Shown: positions 7,822 to 17,599, numbered from the stretch's first letter. The stretch is DNA of 64,000 nucleotides from Roseomonas acroporae (GCF_023223525.1 NZ_JALPRX010000022.1:1-64000); one strand, 5' to 3'. Notes: generated by a model not told the origin, from the sequence alone. Numbers and translations are program-made.

Positions 7822-10038
7822 ATGGCTTCCACCCTCCATGGCTCCGACGACGCGCTGAACACCGCGAATCCGGCGGACGCGCTGCCCGAGCCGCCGGCCG
7901 AGGGGCCGGGGCTGTTCGGGGACGCGCCGGCGCCGGCCGCGACCCCGGGATCCTCCGGTGGTGCGCCACCGGTCGTGCCCCCGGGTGTGCCCCGGGAGGC
8001 GGCGCCGGCGCCGTACCGGGTGCTGGCGCGCAAGTACCGCCCGCAGACCCTCGACGACCTGATCGGCCAGGACACGCTGGTGCGCACGCTGCGCAACGCC
8101 TTCGCGCAGGGGCGCGTGGCGCACGGCTTCATGCTCACCGGCGTGCGCGGGGTGGGCAAGACCACCACGGCGCGGATCATCGCGCGGGCGCTGAACTGCG
8201 TCGGGCCGGACGGGAAGGGCGGGCCGACCGCCGATCCGTGCGGGGTGTGCGCCGAGTGCGTGGCGATCCTCGCCGACCGGCACCCGGACGTGCAGGAGCT
8301 GGATGCGGCCAGCAACAACGGCGTCGACAGCATCCGCGAACTGCGCGAGGCGGTGCGCTACCGGCCGGCGCGGGCGCGCTTCAAGGTCTACATCCTGGAC
8401 GAGGTCCACATGCTGTCGACGCAGGCGTTCAACGCCCTGCTGAAGACGCTGGAGGAGCCGCCGCCGCAGGTGAAGTTCGTCTTCGCGACGACCGAGATCC
8501 GCAAGGTACCGACGACGATCCTGTCGCGCTGCCAGACCTTCCACCTGCGCCGCGTGCCGCAGGCGGCGCTGCGCGAGCATTTCGGGCGGATCGCGGGGCT
8601 GGAGGGCGCCGCGGTGGAGCCCGAGGCGCTGGCGATGATCGCGCGCGCCGCGGACGGCTCGGTGCGCGACGGGCTGTCGCTGCTCGACCAGGCGATTGCC
8701 CTGGGGGGCGATTCGGTCTCGGCGGAATCGGTGCGCGACATGCTGGGCCTGGCGGACCGGGCGCTGGTGCTCGACCTCGCCGAGTCGGTGCTGACGGGCC
8801 GGCTGCCCGAGGCGCTGGCGCTGATGGGCGAGGCGCATGCGCGCGGCGCCGATCCTGGGGTGGTGCTCGCCGACCTGCTGGAGCTGGTGCACACGCTGAC
8901 GCGGCTGCGCGCGGTGCCGGCGCTGCGGGAGGACCAGTCGCTGCCCGAGGCCGAGCGGGTGCGCGGCGGGGCGCTGGCGGCGCGGCTTTCCGTGCCGGCG
9001 CTGGGGCGGGCCTGGCAGATGCTGCTCAAGGGCCTGGGCGAGCTTGCCGAGGCGCCGGACCGGCAGGCGGCGGCGGAGATGGTGCTGATCCGGCTGGCGC
9101 ACGTGGCCGAGCTGCCGACTCCGGGCGAACTGGTGCGCCGGCTGGCCGGTGAAGGCGTGGAGCCCGGCGGCGCGCCGGCCGGCGGGCGTGGCGGGCCGGT
9201 CGCGGCCGGGGATCCGGGCGGCGCGGCGGGGCATGCCCGTGGCGACGCGGCACGGGGTCCGGTCGGCATGGCGATGGTCGGGGGTGGCCCAGGGGGGAAC
9301 CCAGAGGTCGGCCCCGGGTTCGGCCGGCAGGGCCGGGGGAGCGCAGGCATGGCAGCCCCCGCCCTGGACATCCGGGCGGCGGGGGCCGTGCCGTCCGGCC
9401 CCAGGACACCCGCTCCCCACGCTCCGGAGGCCGTGGCGCCGGGCGTCGGCATCCCGGGCGGCGGGGCATCGGTGGCGCTGCGGGCGGTGGCCGGCGGGCG
9501 GATGCCGGAGCCCCAGGCGCAGACGCCGCCGCCCGAGGCGCCGGTTCGCGTGGGCAGCTTCCGCGAGGCGGTGGCGCTGGCGCAGGGGCGTCGGCCCCGT
9601 CTGCACGGGGAACTGGTGCACAGCGTGCATCTGGTGCAGTTCGCGCCGGGACGGATCGAATTGCGGGTGGAGCCGCAGGCGCCGCGCGACCTCGCCGGGC
9701 AGTTCGCCGCGCTGCTGGGCGAGGCGACGGGGATGCGCTGGACCGTGGCGCTCTCCAACGCGCCGGGCGAGCCGACCCTGGCCGAGCAGGGGCGCAGCGC
9801 CGATCTGGGGCGGCGCGAGATCGTGGCCAGCCATCCGCTGGTGCAGGCGGTGCTGGCGGCCTTCCCGGGCGCGCGCATCGAGGCGGTGCGCGACGCGGGA
9901 GCCGACTACTACGGGCTGGCGCCGGCGCCGCCCGAGCCGGACGGCGACCCGGCGGGAATCAGCGACGATTCGGACTCGCCGGACGATGGCGGGCTGGAAT
10001 TCGCGCCGCCCGACGCGGATCGGCCGGACGATCTCTAG
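7822..10038 (+). CDS. dnaX: DNA polymerase III subunit tau/gamma
   Basis: This is the clamp-loader ATPase of the replicative polymerase. After about 60 low-complexity residues the AAA core starts at YRVLARKYRPQTLDDL, with Walker A GVRGVGKT (107-114), a zinc module including CGVCAEC, Walker B LDEVHML and the sensor stretch TTEIRKVPTTILSRCQTF. The C-terminal half is Gly/Ala/Pro-rich linker and then a tau-type domain (residues about 570-690). I found no clear slippery site for a gamma form. It follows ffs and precedes ybaB and recR. The TAG stop lies inside a dispersed repeat. Confidence 0.96.
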   Translation: MASTLHGSDDALNTANPADALPEPPAEGPGLFGDAPAPAATPGSSGGAPPVVPPGVPREAAPAPYRVLARKYRPQTLDDLIGQDTLVRTLRNAFAQGRVAHGFMLTGVRGVGKTTTARIIARALNCVGPDGKGGPTADPCGVCAECVAILADRHPDVQELDAASNNGVDSIRELREAVRYRPARARFKVYILDEVHMLSTQAFNALLKTLEEPPPQVKFVFATTEIRKVPTTILSRCQTFHLRRVPQAALREHFGRIAGLEGAAVEPEALAMIARAADGSVRDGLSLLDQAIALGGDSVSAESVRDMLGLADRALVLDLAESVLTGRLPEALALMGEAHARGADPGVVLADLLELVHTLTRLRAVPALREDQSLPEAERVRGGALAARLSVPALGRAWQMLLKGLGELAEAPDRQAAAEMVLIRLAHVAELPTPGELVRRLAGEGVEPGGAPAGGRGGPVAAGDPGGAAGHARGDAARGPVGMAMVGGGPGGNPEVGPGFGRQGRGSAGMAAPALDIRAAGAVPSGPRTPAPHAPEAVAPGVGIPGGGASVALRAVAGGRMPEPQAQTPPPEAPVRVGSFREAVALAQGRRPRLHGELVHSVHLVQFAPGRIELRVEPQAPRDLAGQFAALLGEATGMRWTVALSNAPGEPTLAEQGRSADLGRREIVASHPLVQAVLAAFPGARIEAVRDAGADYYGLAPAPPEPDGDPAGISDDSDSPDDGGLEFAPPDADRPDDL

Positions 10039-10245
10039 AGCGGATCGCCGGCGGGCGGACGCCCGTCGGCGTGAATCCGCGCCGAGAACAACGCTCTACA
10101 GCGAACCGCAGTCCCAACCGGACTGCGGTTCGCTGTAGAGCATTTTCAAGCTGAGCGTCCTCGCTCAGCGGCTCGGGAAATGCGCCGGATCAAAGGCCGG
10201 AGCCGTTCCGGCCTGATACGGTCGGGCCGGAACGGCTTCAGGGTG
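10035..10245 (+). repeat. modular hairpin repeat, order A-B-C-D
   Basis: Four hairpin modules follow one another between dnaX and ybaB. A (10035-10095) has GCGGAT...ATCCGC outer arms. B (10096-10138) is a perfect 19-base inverted repeat, left arm 10096-10114 and right arm 10120-10138, with five loop bases. C (10136-10193) contains GCTGAGCG-TCCT-CGCTCAGC at 10150-10169. D has AGCCGTTCCGGCC at 10201-10213 pairing perfectly with 10225-10237. The dnaX stop TAG is the TAG of the CTAGAGCGG opening. Other copies are at 17100, 48990 and 52747, and a decayed one is at 4895. Confidence 0.9.
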
Positions 10246-10335
10246 CGGGTCGCGGGGCACGGACCGGCGGGCCGGCGCCGATCGAGACATCGGATACACA
10301 GGGCCCGGGGCAGAGGCCCCGGGGATGGAGAGACC

Positions 10336-10680
10336 ATGAAGAACCTCACCAACATGCTGAAGCAGGCGCAGCAGATGCAGTCGCGCATGCAGGAGATGCA
10401 GGCGAAGCTGGAGGCGCTGGAGGTGGAGGGCGCCGCCGGGGCCGGCATGGTCAAGGTGACGCTGAGTGGCAAGGGCGACCTCAGGCGCGTGGCGATCGAC
10501 CCCTCGCTGATGACCGCCGACGAGCGCGAGGTGGTCGAGGACCTGCTGGTCGCGGCGCATGCCGACGCCAAGGCGAAGGTGGAGGCGGCCGCCGCCGAGG
10601 AGATGCAGAAGGCGACCGCCGGGCTGAACATCCCCGGCATGGGCGGCGGTCTGCCGGGCGGGCTCAAGCTGCCGTTCTGA
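10336..10680 (+). CDS. ybaB: YbaB/EbfC nucleoid-associated protein
   Basis: YbaB binds DNA as a dimer and is nearly always encoded between dnaX and recR, as here. The 114-residue protein starts [15 protein letters not shown], has the expected N-terminal helix, the [15 protein letters not shown] strand region and a glycine-rich C-terminus ([10 protein letters not shown]). The ATG at 10336 has GGAGAG just upstream and matches the family start; the open frame further upstream runs through the repeat and is not conserved. Confidence 0.95.
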   Translation: MKNLTNMLKQAQQMQSRMQEMQAKLEALEVEGAAGAGMVKVTLSGKGDLRRVAIDPSLMTADEREVVEDLLVAAHADAKAKVEAAAAEEMQKATAGLNIPGMGGGLPGGLKLPF

Positions 10681-10847
10681 CGGCGGCCGGGGCCGTTCCG
10701 CCGAGGTCGTTCCGCCGGGGCCGCTCCGCCGGGGCCGGCCGCGGCGGCGGCCGGTCGTCGGTCCAGGCCGGCGCCGGCCGGTCCCGCGCGCTCCGCGCCG
10801 CCTTCCCGTGGCGCCCCCAGGGGGGCGGCCCCATATGACCGGGTGCG

Positions 10848-11447
10848 ATGACGACCCATTCCGACGAGATCGAGCGGCTGGTCGGGCTGCTCGCCCGGCT
10901 GCCGGGGCTCGGCCGGCGCAGCGCGCGGCGCGCCGTGCTGCGCATACTGGGCGAGCCCGAGCGCGTGATGCTGCCGCTGGCCGAGGCGCTGCGGGAGGCG
11001 GCGGCGGCGGTGCGGCGCTGCGAGTCGTGCGGCAACCTCGACACGGCCAGCCCCTGCGCGATCTGCCGCGACCCGCGGCGCGAGCGCGGGCTGATCTGCG
11101 TGGTGGAGGGGGTGGGCGACCTCTGGGCGCTGGAGCGCGCGCAGGTGCATCGCGGGCTGTACCACGTGCTGGGCGGCACGCTGTCGCCGCTCGGCGGGGT
11201 GGGGCCGGAGGACCTCGCCATCCAGCCGCTGGTGGCGCGGGTGGCGTCGGAGGGGGTCGAGGAGGTGATCTTGGCGCTGCCGGCGACGGTGGACGGTGCC
11301 ACCACGGGGCACTACCTGACCGACCGGCTGCGCCCGACCGGCGTGCAGGTGACGCGTCTCGCGCAGGGCGTGCCGATCGGCGGCTCGCTGGAGGTGCTGG
11401 ACGACGGCACGCTGGCGGCGGCGCTCAGGGCAAGGCGGGCGGTGTAG
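10848..11447 (+). CDS. recR: recombination mediator RecR
   Basis: RecR works with RecO and RecF to load RecA at gaps. The protein (199 aa, normal length) has an N-terminal helix-hairpin-helix ([13 protein letters not shown]), a four-cysteine zinc finger (CESCGNLD...CAICRD) around residues 57-75 and a Toprim domain beginning [14 protein letters not shown]. The 167 bases between ybaB and recR are a degenerate GTTCCGCCGGGGCC repeat without other features. It closes the ffs-dnaX-ybaB-recR block. Confidence 0.96.
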   Translation: MTTHSDEIERLVGLLARLPGLGRRSARRAVLRILGEPERVMLPLAEALREAAAAVRRCESCGNLDTASPCAICRDPRRERGLICVVEGVGDLWALERAQVHRGLYHVLGGTLSPLGGVGPEDLAIQPLVARVASEGVEEVILALPATVDGATTGHYLTDRLRPTGVQVTRLAQGVPIGGSLEVLDDGTLAAALRARRAV

Positions 11448-11598
11448 CGGACCCGCTGCCGCAGCACAGGCGGGCAGTCCTCGCGGCCCGGCGGGCCGGA
11501 TCCTGCGGTTCGACCCGTGCCGCCATGCGCGCGCGGGCTTGATTGACGGGCCAACCGGCGCCGCCTATCAGCAGGCGGCCGGACCGTAAGGGGGATCG

Positions 11599-13560
11599 AT
11601 GCCGCTGCAGCCGTTGCCCCGTGACGCGGCGCCCTATGCCGATTTCCTCGTGCGGCGGCTCTACCGGCCCTTCGGCTTCAGCGACGCGACCACCCTCTCG
11701 GCGGTGCTGGAAACCGAGCTGCCGATCGACGGCGATCTCTGGATCTGGGCCGACGACAACGCCAAGGTGCTGGAGCTGCTGTCGCGGCCGGAGCTGTGGC
11801 GGAAGTATCCCGAGGAGACGGCGCGCATCCTCGACTTCCTGCGCGCGATGTGCAGCGGGCCGTTCATCTTCCGGCGCGTCAGCCTGCCGCGCCTCGACCA
11901 CGCGCGCGGCGATGCGCGCCGCGGCGCGCACGTGCACGCGCTGATGGATGTCGAGTACGACCTGCCGCGCGGCAGCGTCTCGCTCGGCGTGCGCTTCCAC
12001 GACGGGCGCACGGCGCGCAACCTGACCATGACCGGCAACTTCGTGCGCTTCCACTGCCGGGGCCGGCGCTGGACGCTCGACGCCGAGGACGCGATCACGG
12101 AAAGCGGCAGCCACCGCGAGGGCGACCGGCTGATGCTGTGGCACGCGAGCGAGCTGCGCTTCCCGCCGAAGGAGCGGACGCACCGCCTCGGGCGGCTGAC
12201 CTACACCTACACGATCGACGCGCGCTCGGCGCTGGTGGGCGTGGAGGTGGCGCTCGACCTCGACCCGGGGGAGCGCGTCAGCGACGTGACGCTGACGGTC
12301 GGGCACGACGAGCTGAGCCACAACGTCAACCAGGTGCACTACGGCTCGGTGCGTGCCGAGGTGGGCGGCGAGGTCCGGCGCTACGACGCGCCGGCGGTGC
12401 CGGGCGAGGGCTGGCTGGCGGCGGCGGGCGGCGGCTACTACGGCATCGTGCAGCACCACATCGCGGGCTTCGCCTTCGCCGCGCACACGCGGCCGCTGAC
12501 GCCCGAGGCGCTGCGCGGCTTCAGCGTGGTGAGCAAGGTGCCGGGGGAGCTGCACTGGGTTTCCGCCTGGTACGAGTTCCCCGGCGAGCGGAGCGGCCGG
12601 CTGGTGGCGCGCGAGGAGAAGGCGCTGACCGCGGGCGGGCTGTACGACCGCGTGGCGGACTACGCGGCGCTGCTGCGCGAGGCCTCGGCGCAGTCGCGGC
12701 CGATCGCCTTCGACCTTTCGATCTCCTACGACTACGGCGTCGAGATCAACGCCTTCGCCAAGTGCTTCGCGGCGCTCGCCGCCGATCCCGGCATCCCGGC
12801 GCCGCCGGGGCTGCGGGAGGAGCTGCGCGCGCTGGTGGACCGCTACCTCGACCTCTACTTCGAGGAATTCGTGGCGCCGCACCATCGCGGCGGGAAGACG
12901 ATCTTCTCCCGCCAGCTCGCCTTCGTGATGCTGGGGACGGCGACCATGCTGGGGGCGACCGGCGAGGCGGCCTACCGCGAGCGGTTGCGGACGCTGTGCG
13001 ACATCATGCTCGGGCTGGAATGGATCAGCGCGGGGATGGACGGCCAGGCCGAGTCGGGCTTCCTGCTCGGCACGATCGACGCGAGGCTGGTCTACGCGGA
13101 CTGCCACGGCGCGGCGCTGCTGGCGCTGGTCCACGCGGCGCGCCATCTCGACCCGGCGATGGTCGCGCCGGCGATCGACCGCGGCCTCGGCGCCTACTTC
13201 CTGCAGTCGACGCTGCACGAGAGCGACCGGCACCGGCGCATCGACGTGGTGGCGGTGGGCTGGGGCGACACGGCGGGCGGGCGGCACAGCAACACCGCCT
13301 TCTGGAATTACCAGGCGGGGCTGACGCTGCGCTTCTTCAACGCGCTGCGCGCCTCGCCGCTGCCGGCGCTGCAGGCGGTGCTGGCGCGCCACGCGCCGCG
13401 CATCGCCGTGCTGGAGGCGGTGCTGGAGGCGCAGCTCCGCCTCTCCGCGCACGCCTGCGAGGATGGGGTGGAGATCAGGACCTCCTGGCTTTCCGCCGAG
13501 ACCAATTCCGAGACCCAGCCCTGGGTGGCGCTGGGGCTGCTCGGGCATCCCTGCGACTGA
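11599..13560 (+). CDS. large protein of unknown function, probable beta-domain plus helical barrel
   Basis: I do not recognise a named family for this 653-residue protein. No signal peptide or membrane segment is visible. The first 60 residues or so are acidic and helical; residues about 110-330 are rich in alternating beta-type segments (RLTYTYTIDARSALVGVEVALDLDPGE), and residues about 360-640 look all-helical with aromatic-rich motifs (ISYDYGVEINAFAKC, GRHSNTAFWNYQAG, AETNSETQPWVALG). This order of beta-sandwich and helical toroid is seen in several polysaccharide lyases and glycoside hydrolases. It lies directly upstream of two FkbM methyltransferases and near a glycosyltransferase, so a role in a surface glycan is a reasonable but unproven guess. 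Confidence 0.8.
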   Translation: MPLQPLPRDAAPYADFLVRRLYRPFGFSDATTLSAVLETELPIDGDLWIWADDNAKVLELLSRPELWRKYPEETARILDFLRAMCSGPFIFRRVSLPRLDHARGDARRGAHVHALMDVEYDLPRGSVSLGVRFHDGRTARNLTMTGNFVRFHCRGRRWTLDAEDAITESGSHREGDRLMLWHASELRFPPKERTHRLGRLTYTYTIDARSALVGVEVALDLDPGERVSDVTLTVGHDELSHNVNQVHYGSVRAEVGGEVRRYDAPAVPGEGWLAAAGGGYYGIVQHHIAGFAFAAHTRPLTPEALRGFSVVSKVPGELHWVSAWYEFPGERSGRLVAREEKALTAGGLYDRVADYAALLREASAQSRPIAFDLSISYDYGVEINAFAKCFAALAADPGIPAPPGLREELRALVDRYLDLYFEEFVAPHHRGGKTIFSRQLAFVMLGTATMLGATGEAAYRERLRTLCDIMLGLEWISAGMDGQAESGFLLGTIDARLVYADCHGAALLALVHAARHLDPAMVAPAIDRGLGAYFLQSTLHESDRHRRIDVVAVGWGDTAGGRHSNTAFWNYQAGLTLRFFNALRASPLPALQAVLARHAPRIAVLEAVLEAQLRLSAHACEDGVEIRTSWLSAETNSETQPWVALGLLGHPCD

Positions 13561-13716
13561 CGGTCGGCCGCGGAGAGCCCCGGCCATCAGTCGCAGGGCT
13601 GGCGTGATGGCGTTGCGCCGGACGGGCGGCGCGCGGGGCCGCCGGCGATGCCGGGGCCGTGCGGGACGGCGCGGCGCGTGGCGGGCCGGGGAACGGCGGA
13701 GGGAGACGAGGCCGCG

Positions 13717-14802
13717 ATGCGATTCTTCAGATCCGCCGCGCGCGGCGAGGGCAGGGCGCCGCCTGCCGCCGCGCCGCTGCCGGCGGCCGCGCCGCCTTCG
13801 CCCGAGACGGCGGTCGGCGTGCTCTACGAGGCGCTGCTGCACCGCCCGGCCGATCCGGGCGGGCTCGCCACCTACGCGGGCGGCATCGCGCGGGGCGAGT
13901 GCACGCTGCGCGACGTGGCCGCCGAGATGCTGGGCTCGCGCGAGTATCGGGGCCGCACCGGCCGGATGGACGCCTTCGGGACGCCGGTCGCGATTCCCTT
14001 CATGGGCTGCACCTTCCACGTCGCCGAGGATTCCGAGGTGGCGGGCGACCTGCGGGCCCCGGGTGGCTACGAGCCCTGGGTGCTGCCGCGCTTCCTCGAC
14101 GAGCTGCGCCCGGGGATGCGGGTGCTCGACCTCGGCGCGAGCTGGGGGCTGTTCGCGCTGCCGGCGGCCCGGCGCGTCGGGCCGGCGGGGCGGGTCTTCG
14201 CGCTGGAGGTGAGCGCGCGCAACTGCCGCGTGCTGCTGCGCAACGCCCGCGCCAACGGATTCGCCTGGCTGGAGGTGCTGCCCTTCGGCGTCTCCGACCG
14301 GCTGGGCGCCGAGCTGCTGCCGGTGCAGACCGGCTCGCACAACAACACCATCCACGACACCGGCACGGTCGAGGGCGAGGCGCTGGACCGCTACGAGGTG
14401 GTGCCGGTGCTGCCGCTCGACGCGCTGCGCGGGCCGCTCGGCCGCATCGACGTGGTGAAGATGGACGTGGAGGGGATGGAGCACCGCGTGGCGCAGGGCG
14501 GGCGGGCGCTGTTCGAGGCGGAGCGGCCGGTGGTGTACCTGGAGTACTCGCCCGGCCTGCTGCGCGACGTCTCGGGCGTGCCGGCGGCGGCGCTGCTGCG
14601 CTTCTTCCTCGAACGCGGCTACGCGGTCGAGATCCTGCACCGCACCGCGCCGCCGGAATCGCTCGCCGGGCTCGACGCCGAGACGGCGATCGCGCGCACC
14701 GACGCGGCGTGCGAGCGGCACGTGCGCGAGGAGGCGGGCACGCATCTCGATCTCTGCCTGCGCCCGATCGGGGCGCCGGCACCGGCGTTGAACGGGGCCT
14801 AG
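13717..14802 (+). CDS. DUF4214-like domain fused to FkbM-family methyltransferase
   Basis: The N-terminal 90 residues contain a DUF4214-type stretch (VLYEALLHRPADPGGLATYAGGI, then AAEMLGSREY), a module often found in secreted or surface-glycan proteins. The rest is an FkbM class I methyltransferase with SAM motif VLDLGASWGLFALPAA and the family block IDVVKMDVEGMEH. Such enzymes O-methylate sugars. I chose the ATG at 13717, which has GGAGGGAGACGAGG upstream, rather than an in-frame ATG at 13648. It lies four bases before a second FkbM gene, which suggests an operon. Confidence 0.88.
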   Translation: MRFFRSAARGEGRAPPAAAPLPAAAPPSPETAVGVLYEALLHRPADPGGLATYAGGIARGECTLRDVAAEMLGSREYRGRTGRMDAFGTPVAIPFMGCTFHVAEDSEVAGDLRAPGGYEPWVLPRFLDELRPGMRVLDLGASWGLFALPAARRVGPAGRVFALEVSARNCRVLLRNARANGFAWLEVLPFGVSDRLGAELLPVQTGSHNNTIHDTGTVEGEALDRYEVVPVLPLDALRGPLGRIDVVKMDVEGMEHRVAQGGRALFEAERPVVYLEYSPGLLRDVSGVPAAALLRFFLERGYAVEILHRTAPPESLAGLDAETAIARTDAACERHVREEAGTHLDLCLRPIGAPAPALNGA

Positions 14803-14806
14803 GACC

Positions 14807-15712
14807 ATGGACCAGTCGGCAAGGGCGGTTGAGGCGGTGCTGCGCCGTCGCCTCGCGGCCATCGAGGAGCAGCTCGCCCGGATCGCGGCGCGGGTGGAGA
14901 GCCTGGCGGATGGCGTCCGGCCGGCCGCCACCTACATGGGCGGCCAGGTGGTGCTGACGCGGCTGCGCGGCGGCCTGCTGATCTTCCTCGATACGCGCAG
15001 CACCGACTTCACGCCGCACGTCGCGACCGGCGGCGACTGGGAGCCGGGCATCACCGCCGCCTGGCTGGGCCTGCTCAACCCGGGCGACACGGTGCTCGAC
15101 GTGGGTGCCCACATGGGCTTCCACACCCTGCTTTCCGCGGCGGCGGTGGGGGCGGGCGGGCAGGTGCACGGCATCGAGCCGAACGAATCGCTCAGCCGGC
15201 TCGCGCAGCGTTCCATCACGGCGAACGGGCTGGACGGCATCGCCAGGCTGCACACGGTGGCGGCGGGGGATGCGGTGCGGGACATGGAGCTGATCGTCGA
15301 TCCGGCCTGGTCCGGCGCCGGCGTGGTACTGCCGGTGGCGATGGTGACGCCGGCGGGCGGGCAGATCTCGCAGCCCTGCCGGATGGCGCCGCTCGACGGC
15401 CTCTTCCCGGCGGACTTCCGGGTGGACGCCATCAAGCTCTCGGTGCAGGGGGCGGAACTGGCGGCGCTGAAGGGGCTGCGCGGGATGATCGAGCGCTCAC
15501 CCGACGTGCGCATCGCCGTCCGCGTGCAGCCCGACGGCATGCGGCTGCATGGCGAGACGGTGGCGGCGCTGGCCGAATACGCGCGGTCGCTCGGCTTCCG
15601 CTTCTGGTTCGTGGGCGGCGACGGCTCGCTGCACCCGACCACGGCGGAGGCGGTGGCGGGGCTGCCCGGCGGGCAGTACCCGATGGTCCTGTCGCGCCGC
15701 AGCGTGGTCTGA
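14807..15712 (+). CDS. FkbM-family methyltransferase
   Basis: This 301-residue protein begins with a short coiled-coil-like helix (AVLRRRLAAIEEQLARIAARVESL) and then an FkbM-type SAM-dependent methyltransferase fold: motif I TVLDVGAHMGFHTLL, motif II HGIEPNES, and VDAIKLSVQGAELAAL in place of the usual D(V/I)EG block. The substrate is unknown, probably a sugar of a cell-surface polymer given the neighbours. Its start is five bases after the previous methyltransferase gene. The N-terminal helix resembles those that tether glycan-modifying enzymes to a complex. Confidence 0.87.
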   Translation: MDQSARAVEAVLRRRLAAIEEQLARIAARVESLADGVRPAATYMGGQVVLTRLRGGLLIFLDTRSTDFTPHVATGGDWEPGITAAWLGLLNPGDTVLDVGAHMGFHTLLSAAAVGAGGQVHGIEPNESLSRLAQRSITANGLDGIARLHTVAAGDAVRDMELIVDPAWSGAGVVLPVAMVTPAGGQISQPCRMAPLDGLFPADFRVDAIKLSVQGAELAALKGLRGMIERSPDVRIAVRVQPDGMRLHGETVAALAEYARSLGFRFWFVGGDGSLHPTTAEAVAGLPGGQYPMVLSRRSVV

Positions 15713-15743
15713 TCCGGCCGGCCGATCCGTCGCCGGCGTGGGC

Positions 15744-17090
15744 TCAGGCGGCGAACCCGATCCCGAGCCGCCCATACAGCGAGGTGAGCCGCTTCCGGTA
15801 GGCGGCCGAGTCGAACTTCGCCGCCTGGCCCGGGCCCATCGCGGCGAGGCGGGCACGGAGTTGCGCGTCCGTGTCGAGGCGGCGTATCGCCTCGGCCATG
15901 GCGCGCGTGTCGTAGGGATCGACGGTGAGGGCGGCGTCGCCCACCACCTCGGGCAGCGAGGCGGTGTTGGAGGTCATCACCGGCGTCCCGAGCAGCATCG
16001 CCTCCAGCGCCGGCAGGCCGAAGCCCTCGTAGAGCGAGGGGAACAGCACCGCCCTGGCGCCGCGGATCAGGCTCACCAGCAGCGGGAACGAGACGTAGTC
16101 GAGGTGGACCACCCGGTGGCGGGTGAAGGTGTAGGGACCGTCGGCGACGAGGTAGCGGATGTGGTCGTCGAAGAGCAGCTTCAGCTCGTCCTCGGACTTC
16201 CACGCCTTCTTGCCGGCGATCACCAGCGGGCCGGTGACGCCGCTGGCGAGATAGGCCTCGATCAGCCGGCCGACGTTCTTCTTCGGCTCGATGGCGCCGA
16301 AGAAGAGGAAGTAGTTGCCCATGGTCAGGCCGAACGTGCCCTCGATGTCGCCGCGCACCATGTCGAGCGGCCGCGCGGCGTGGCGGGCGGGGATCTCGAC
16401 GGTCTGGTAGGTGTTGGTGACGCGGTCCTCCGGCACGCCGAGCAGCCCGATGATGTCGCGCCGCGAGGCTTCCGAGACGGTGACGATGTGGTCGGCGTCC
16501 CGTATCAGCATCTGGCACATGCGGAAGTAGCGGCGCTTCGCGTCGAGCGTGGTGTAGGGCAGGCGCAGCGGCACGAGGTCGTGCATCGTGTAGATGTTGC
16601 GCGCGCCCTTCACGCGGATCGGCAGCGGGTAGGTCCAGTGCATGATCTCGGGCGTGCCGCCCGGCATGGACACGTCGAGGTGGCGCTTGAACAGGTCGAA
16701 GAAGGCATAGGAGGCGACGAAGAGGTCGCGCGCGTTCCAGATCTGGTCGAAGTAGGGCAGGCGCGAACGGTAGGTCTCGACGATCACCTTGCCGGTGACG
16801 GGGATGCGGGCCGCGCGCAGGCCGAGCAGCGCGGCGACGTTGCCGCGCAGCTCGCGCAGCGTGCGCGTCCACTTGGGGATCTTGAGCGGTTCCGTGTCGA
16901 AGAAGGCGACCTCGCGCATCAGCGGGTCGCGCGAGGCGGGCGCGCTGCCGCCGTAGAGGATGCCGACATCGCAGCCGAGGTCGCGCAGGGCGAAACTCAG
17001 GTTCCGGGCGTAGGTCGCGACGCCGGTGCCCTTTTCCAGGGCGAGGTTGTAGCCGTCGATGGAGATTCGGGGGCGCGCCGTCGGGGACAT
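15744..17090 (-). CDS. glycosyltransferase family 4
   Basis: A retaining GT-B glycosyltransferase of 448 residues. The N-terminus [24 protein letters not shown] is the glycine-rich acceptor loop, and the C-terminal half carries [20 protein letters not shown], then [28 protein letters not shown], the GT4 EGFGLP motif with the nucleotide-sugar-binding Glu. It probably adds a hexose to a surface polysaccharide. It is convergent with the two FkbM genes (31 bases between ends), so it belongs to the same functional neighbourhood but a different transcript. Confidence 0.93.
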   Translation of the reverse strand: MSPTARPRISIDGYNLALEKGTGVATYARNLSFALRDLGCDVGILYGGSAPASRDPLMREVAFFDTEPLKIPKWTRTLRELRGNVAALLGLRAARIPVTGKVIVETYRSRLPYFDQIWNARDLFVASYAFFDLFKRHLDVSMPGGTPEIMHWTYPLPIRVKGARNIYTMHDLVPLRLPYTTLDAKRRYFRMCQMLIRDADHIVTVSEASRRDIIGLLGVPEDRVTNTYQTVEIPARHAARPLDMVRGDIEGTFGLTMGNYFLFFGAIEPKKNVGRLIEAYLASGVTGPLVIAGKKAWKSEDELKLLFDDHIRYLVADGPYTFTRHRVVHLDYVSFPLLVSLIRGARAVLFPSLYEGFGLPALEAMLLGTPVMTSNTASLPEVVGDAALTVDPYDTRAMAEAIRRLDTDAQLRARLAAMGPGQAAKFDSAAYRKRLTSLYGRLGIGFAA

Positions 17091-17099
17091 GGCGCCTTT

Positions 17100-17206
17100 C
17101 TAGAGCGGATCGCCGGCGGGCGGACACGCCCGGCGGCGTGAATCCGCGCCGAGGGCAACGAGCTACGGCGAACCGCGGTCCGGTTGGGACTGCGGTTCGC
17201 CGTAGC
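17100..17206 (+). repeat. modular hairpin repeat, order A-B
   Basis: Module A (CTAGAGCGGATCGCC through CGTGAATCCGCGCCGAG) is followed by module B, whose arms GCTACGGCGAACCGCGGTCC (17162-17181) and 17187-17206 pair with a single G-T and a five-base loop. Relative to the copy at 10096 the stem has A-to-G on one arm matched by T-to-C on the other. It lies just upstream of the glycosyltransferase start. Confidence 0.9.
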
Positions 17207-17416
17207 GGCGGGTCCCGAAGGGAGCGACAGGGGGAAGAGACCGAGAGCGCCGAGGGAAGGTCCCGGTTCCCGGTCGGGGCGGGAGCGGCATGCGTGCGAA
17301 GGGGCGGAAACACGAAGCGCGCGACCTGCCCCAGGAGAGGGCCGGCCGCGCGCCGTCTTCAGTGGCCCGGAGCACGACCCCGCCGGGGCCCGCCCTGCGG
17401 GACCGCTCCTGCGGGA

Positions 17417-17599
17417 TCAGTTCCCGGTGGCGTCCCGGGCAGCATCCTTGGCGCCGCCCACGGCATTCTGCACCTTGCCGGCGGCCTTGTCGGCCTTGCC
17501 CTCGGCCTCGAGCTTGGCGTCGCCGGTGACCTTCCCCGCCATCTCCTTCACGGTGCCCTTGATCTGGTTGCCGACGCCGGCGACGCGATCCTTGTCCAT
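17417..17599 (-). CDS. CsbD-family stress protein
   Basis: The 60-residue product MDKDRVAGVGNQIKGTVKEMAG... is a typical CsbD protein, a small, very hydrophilic family induced by general stress and of unknown biochemical role. The repeated KxxGK/DKAAGKV pattern and lack of aromatic residues fit. The ATG at 17599 has GGGGAG nine bases upstream; the open frame further upstream is not conserved. It is a stand-alone gene. Confidence 0.92.
   Translation of the reverse strand: MDKDRVAGVGNQIKGTVKEMAGKVTGDAKLEAEGKADKAAGKVQNAVGGAKDAARDATGN

Noticed and set aside
7822-10038. Programmed frameshift site for a gamma form of DnaX
   Set aside because: No A-rich slippery heptamer with a following stop was seen in the linker region.
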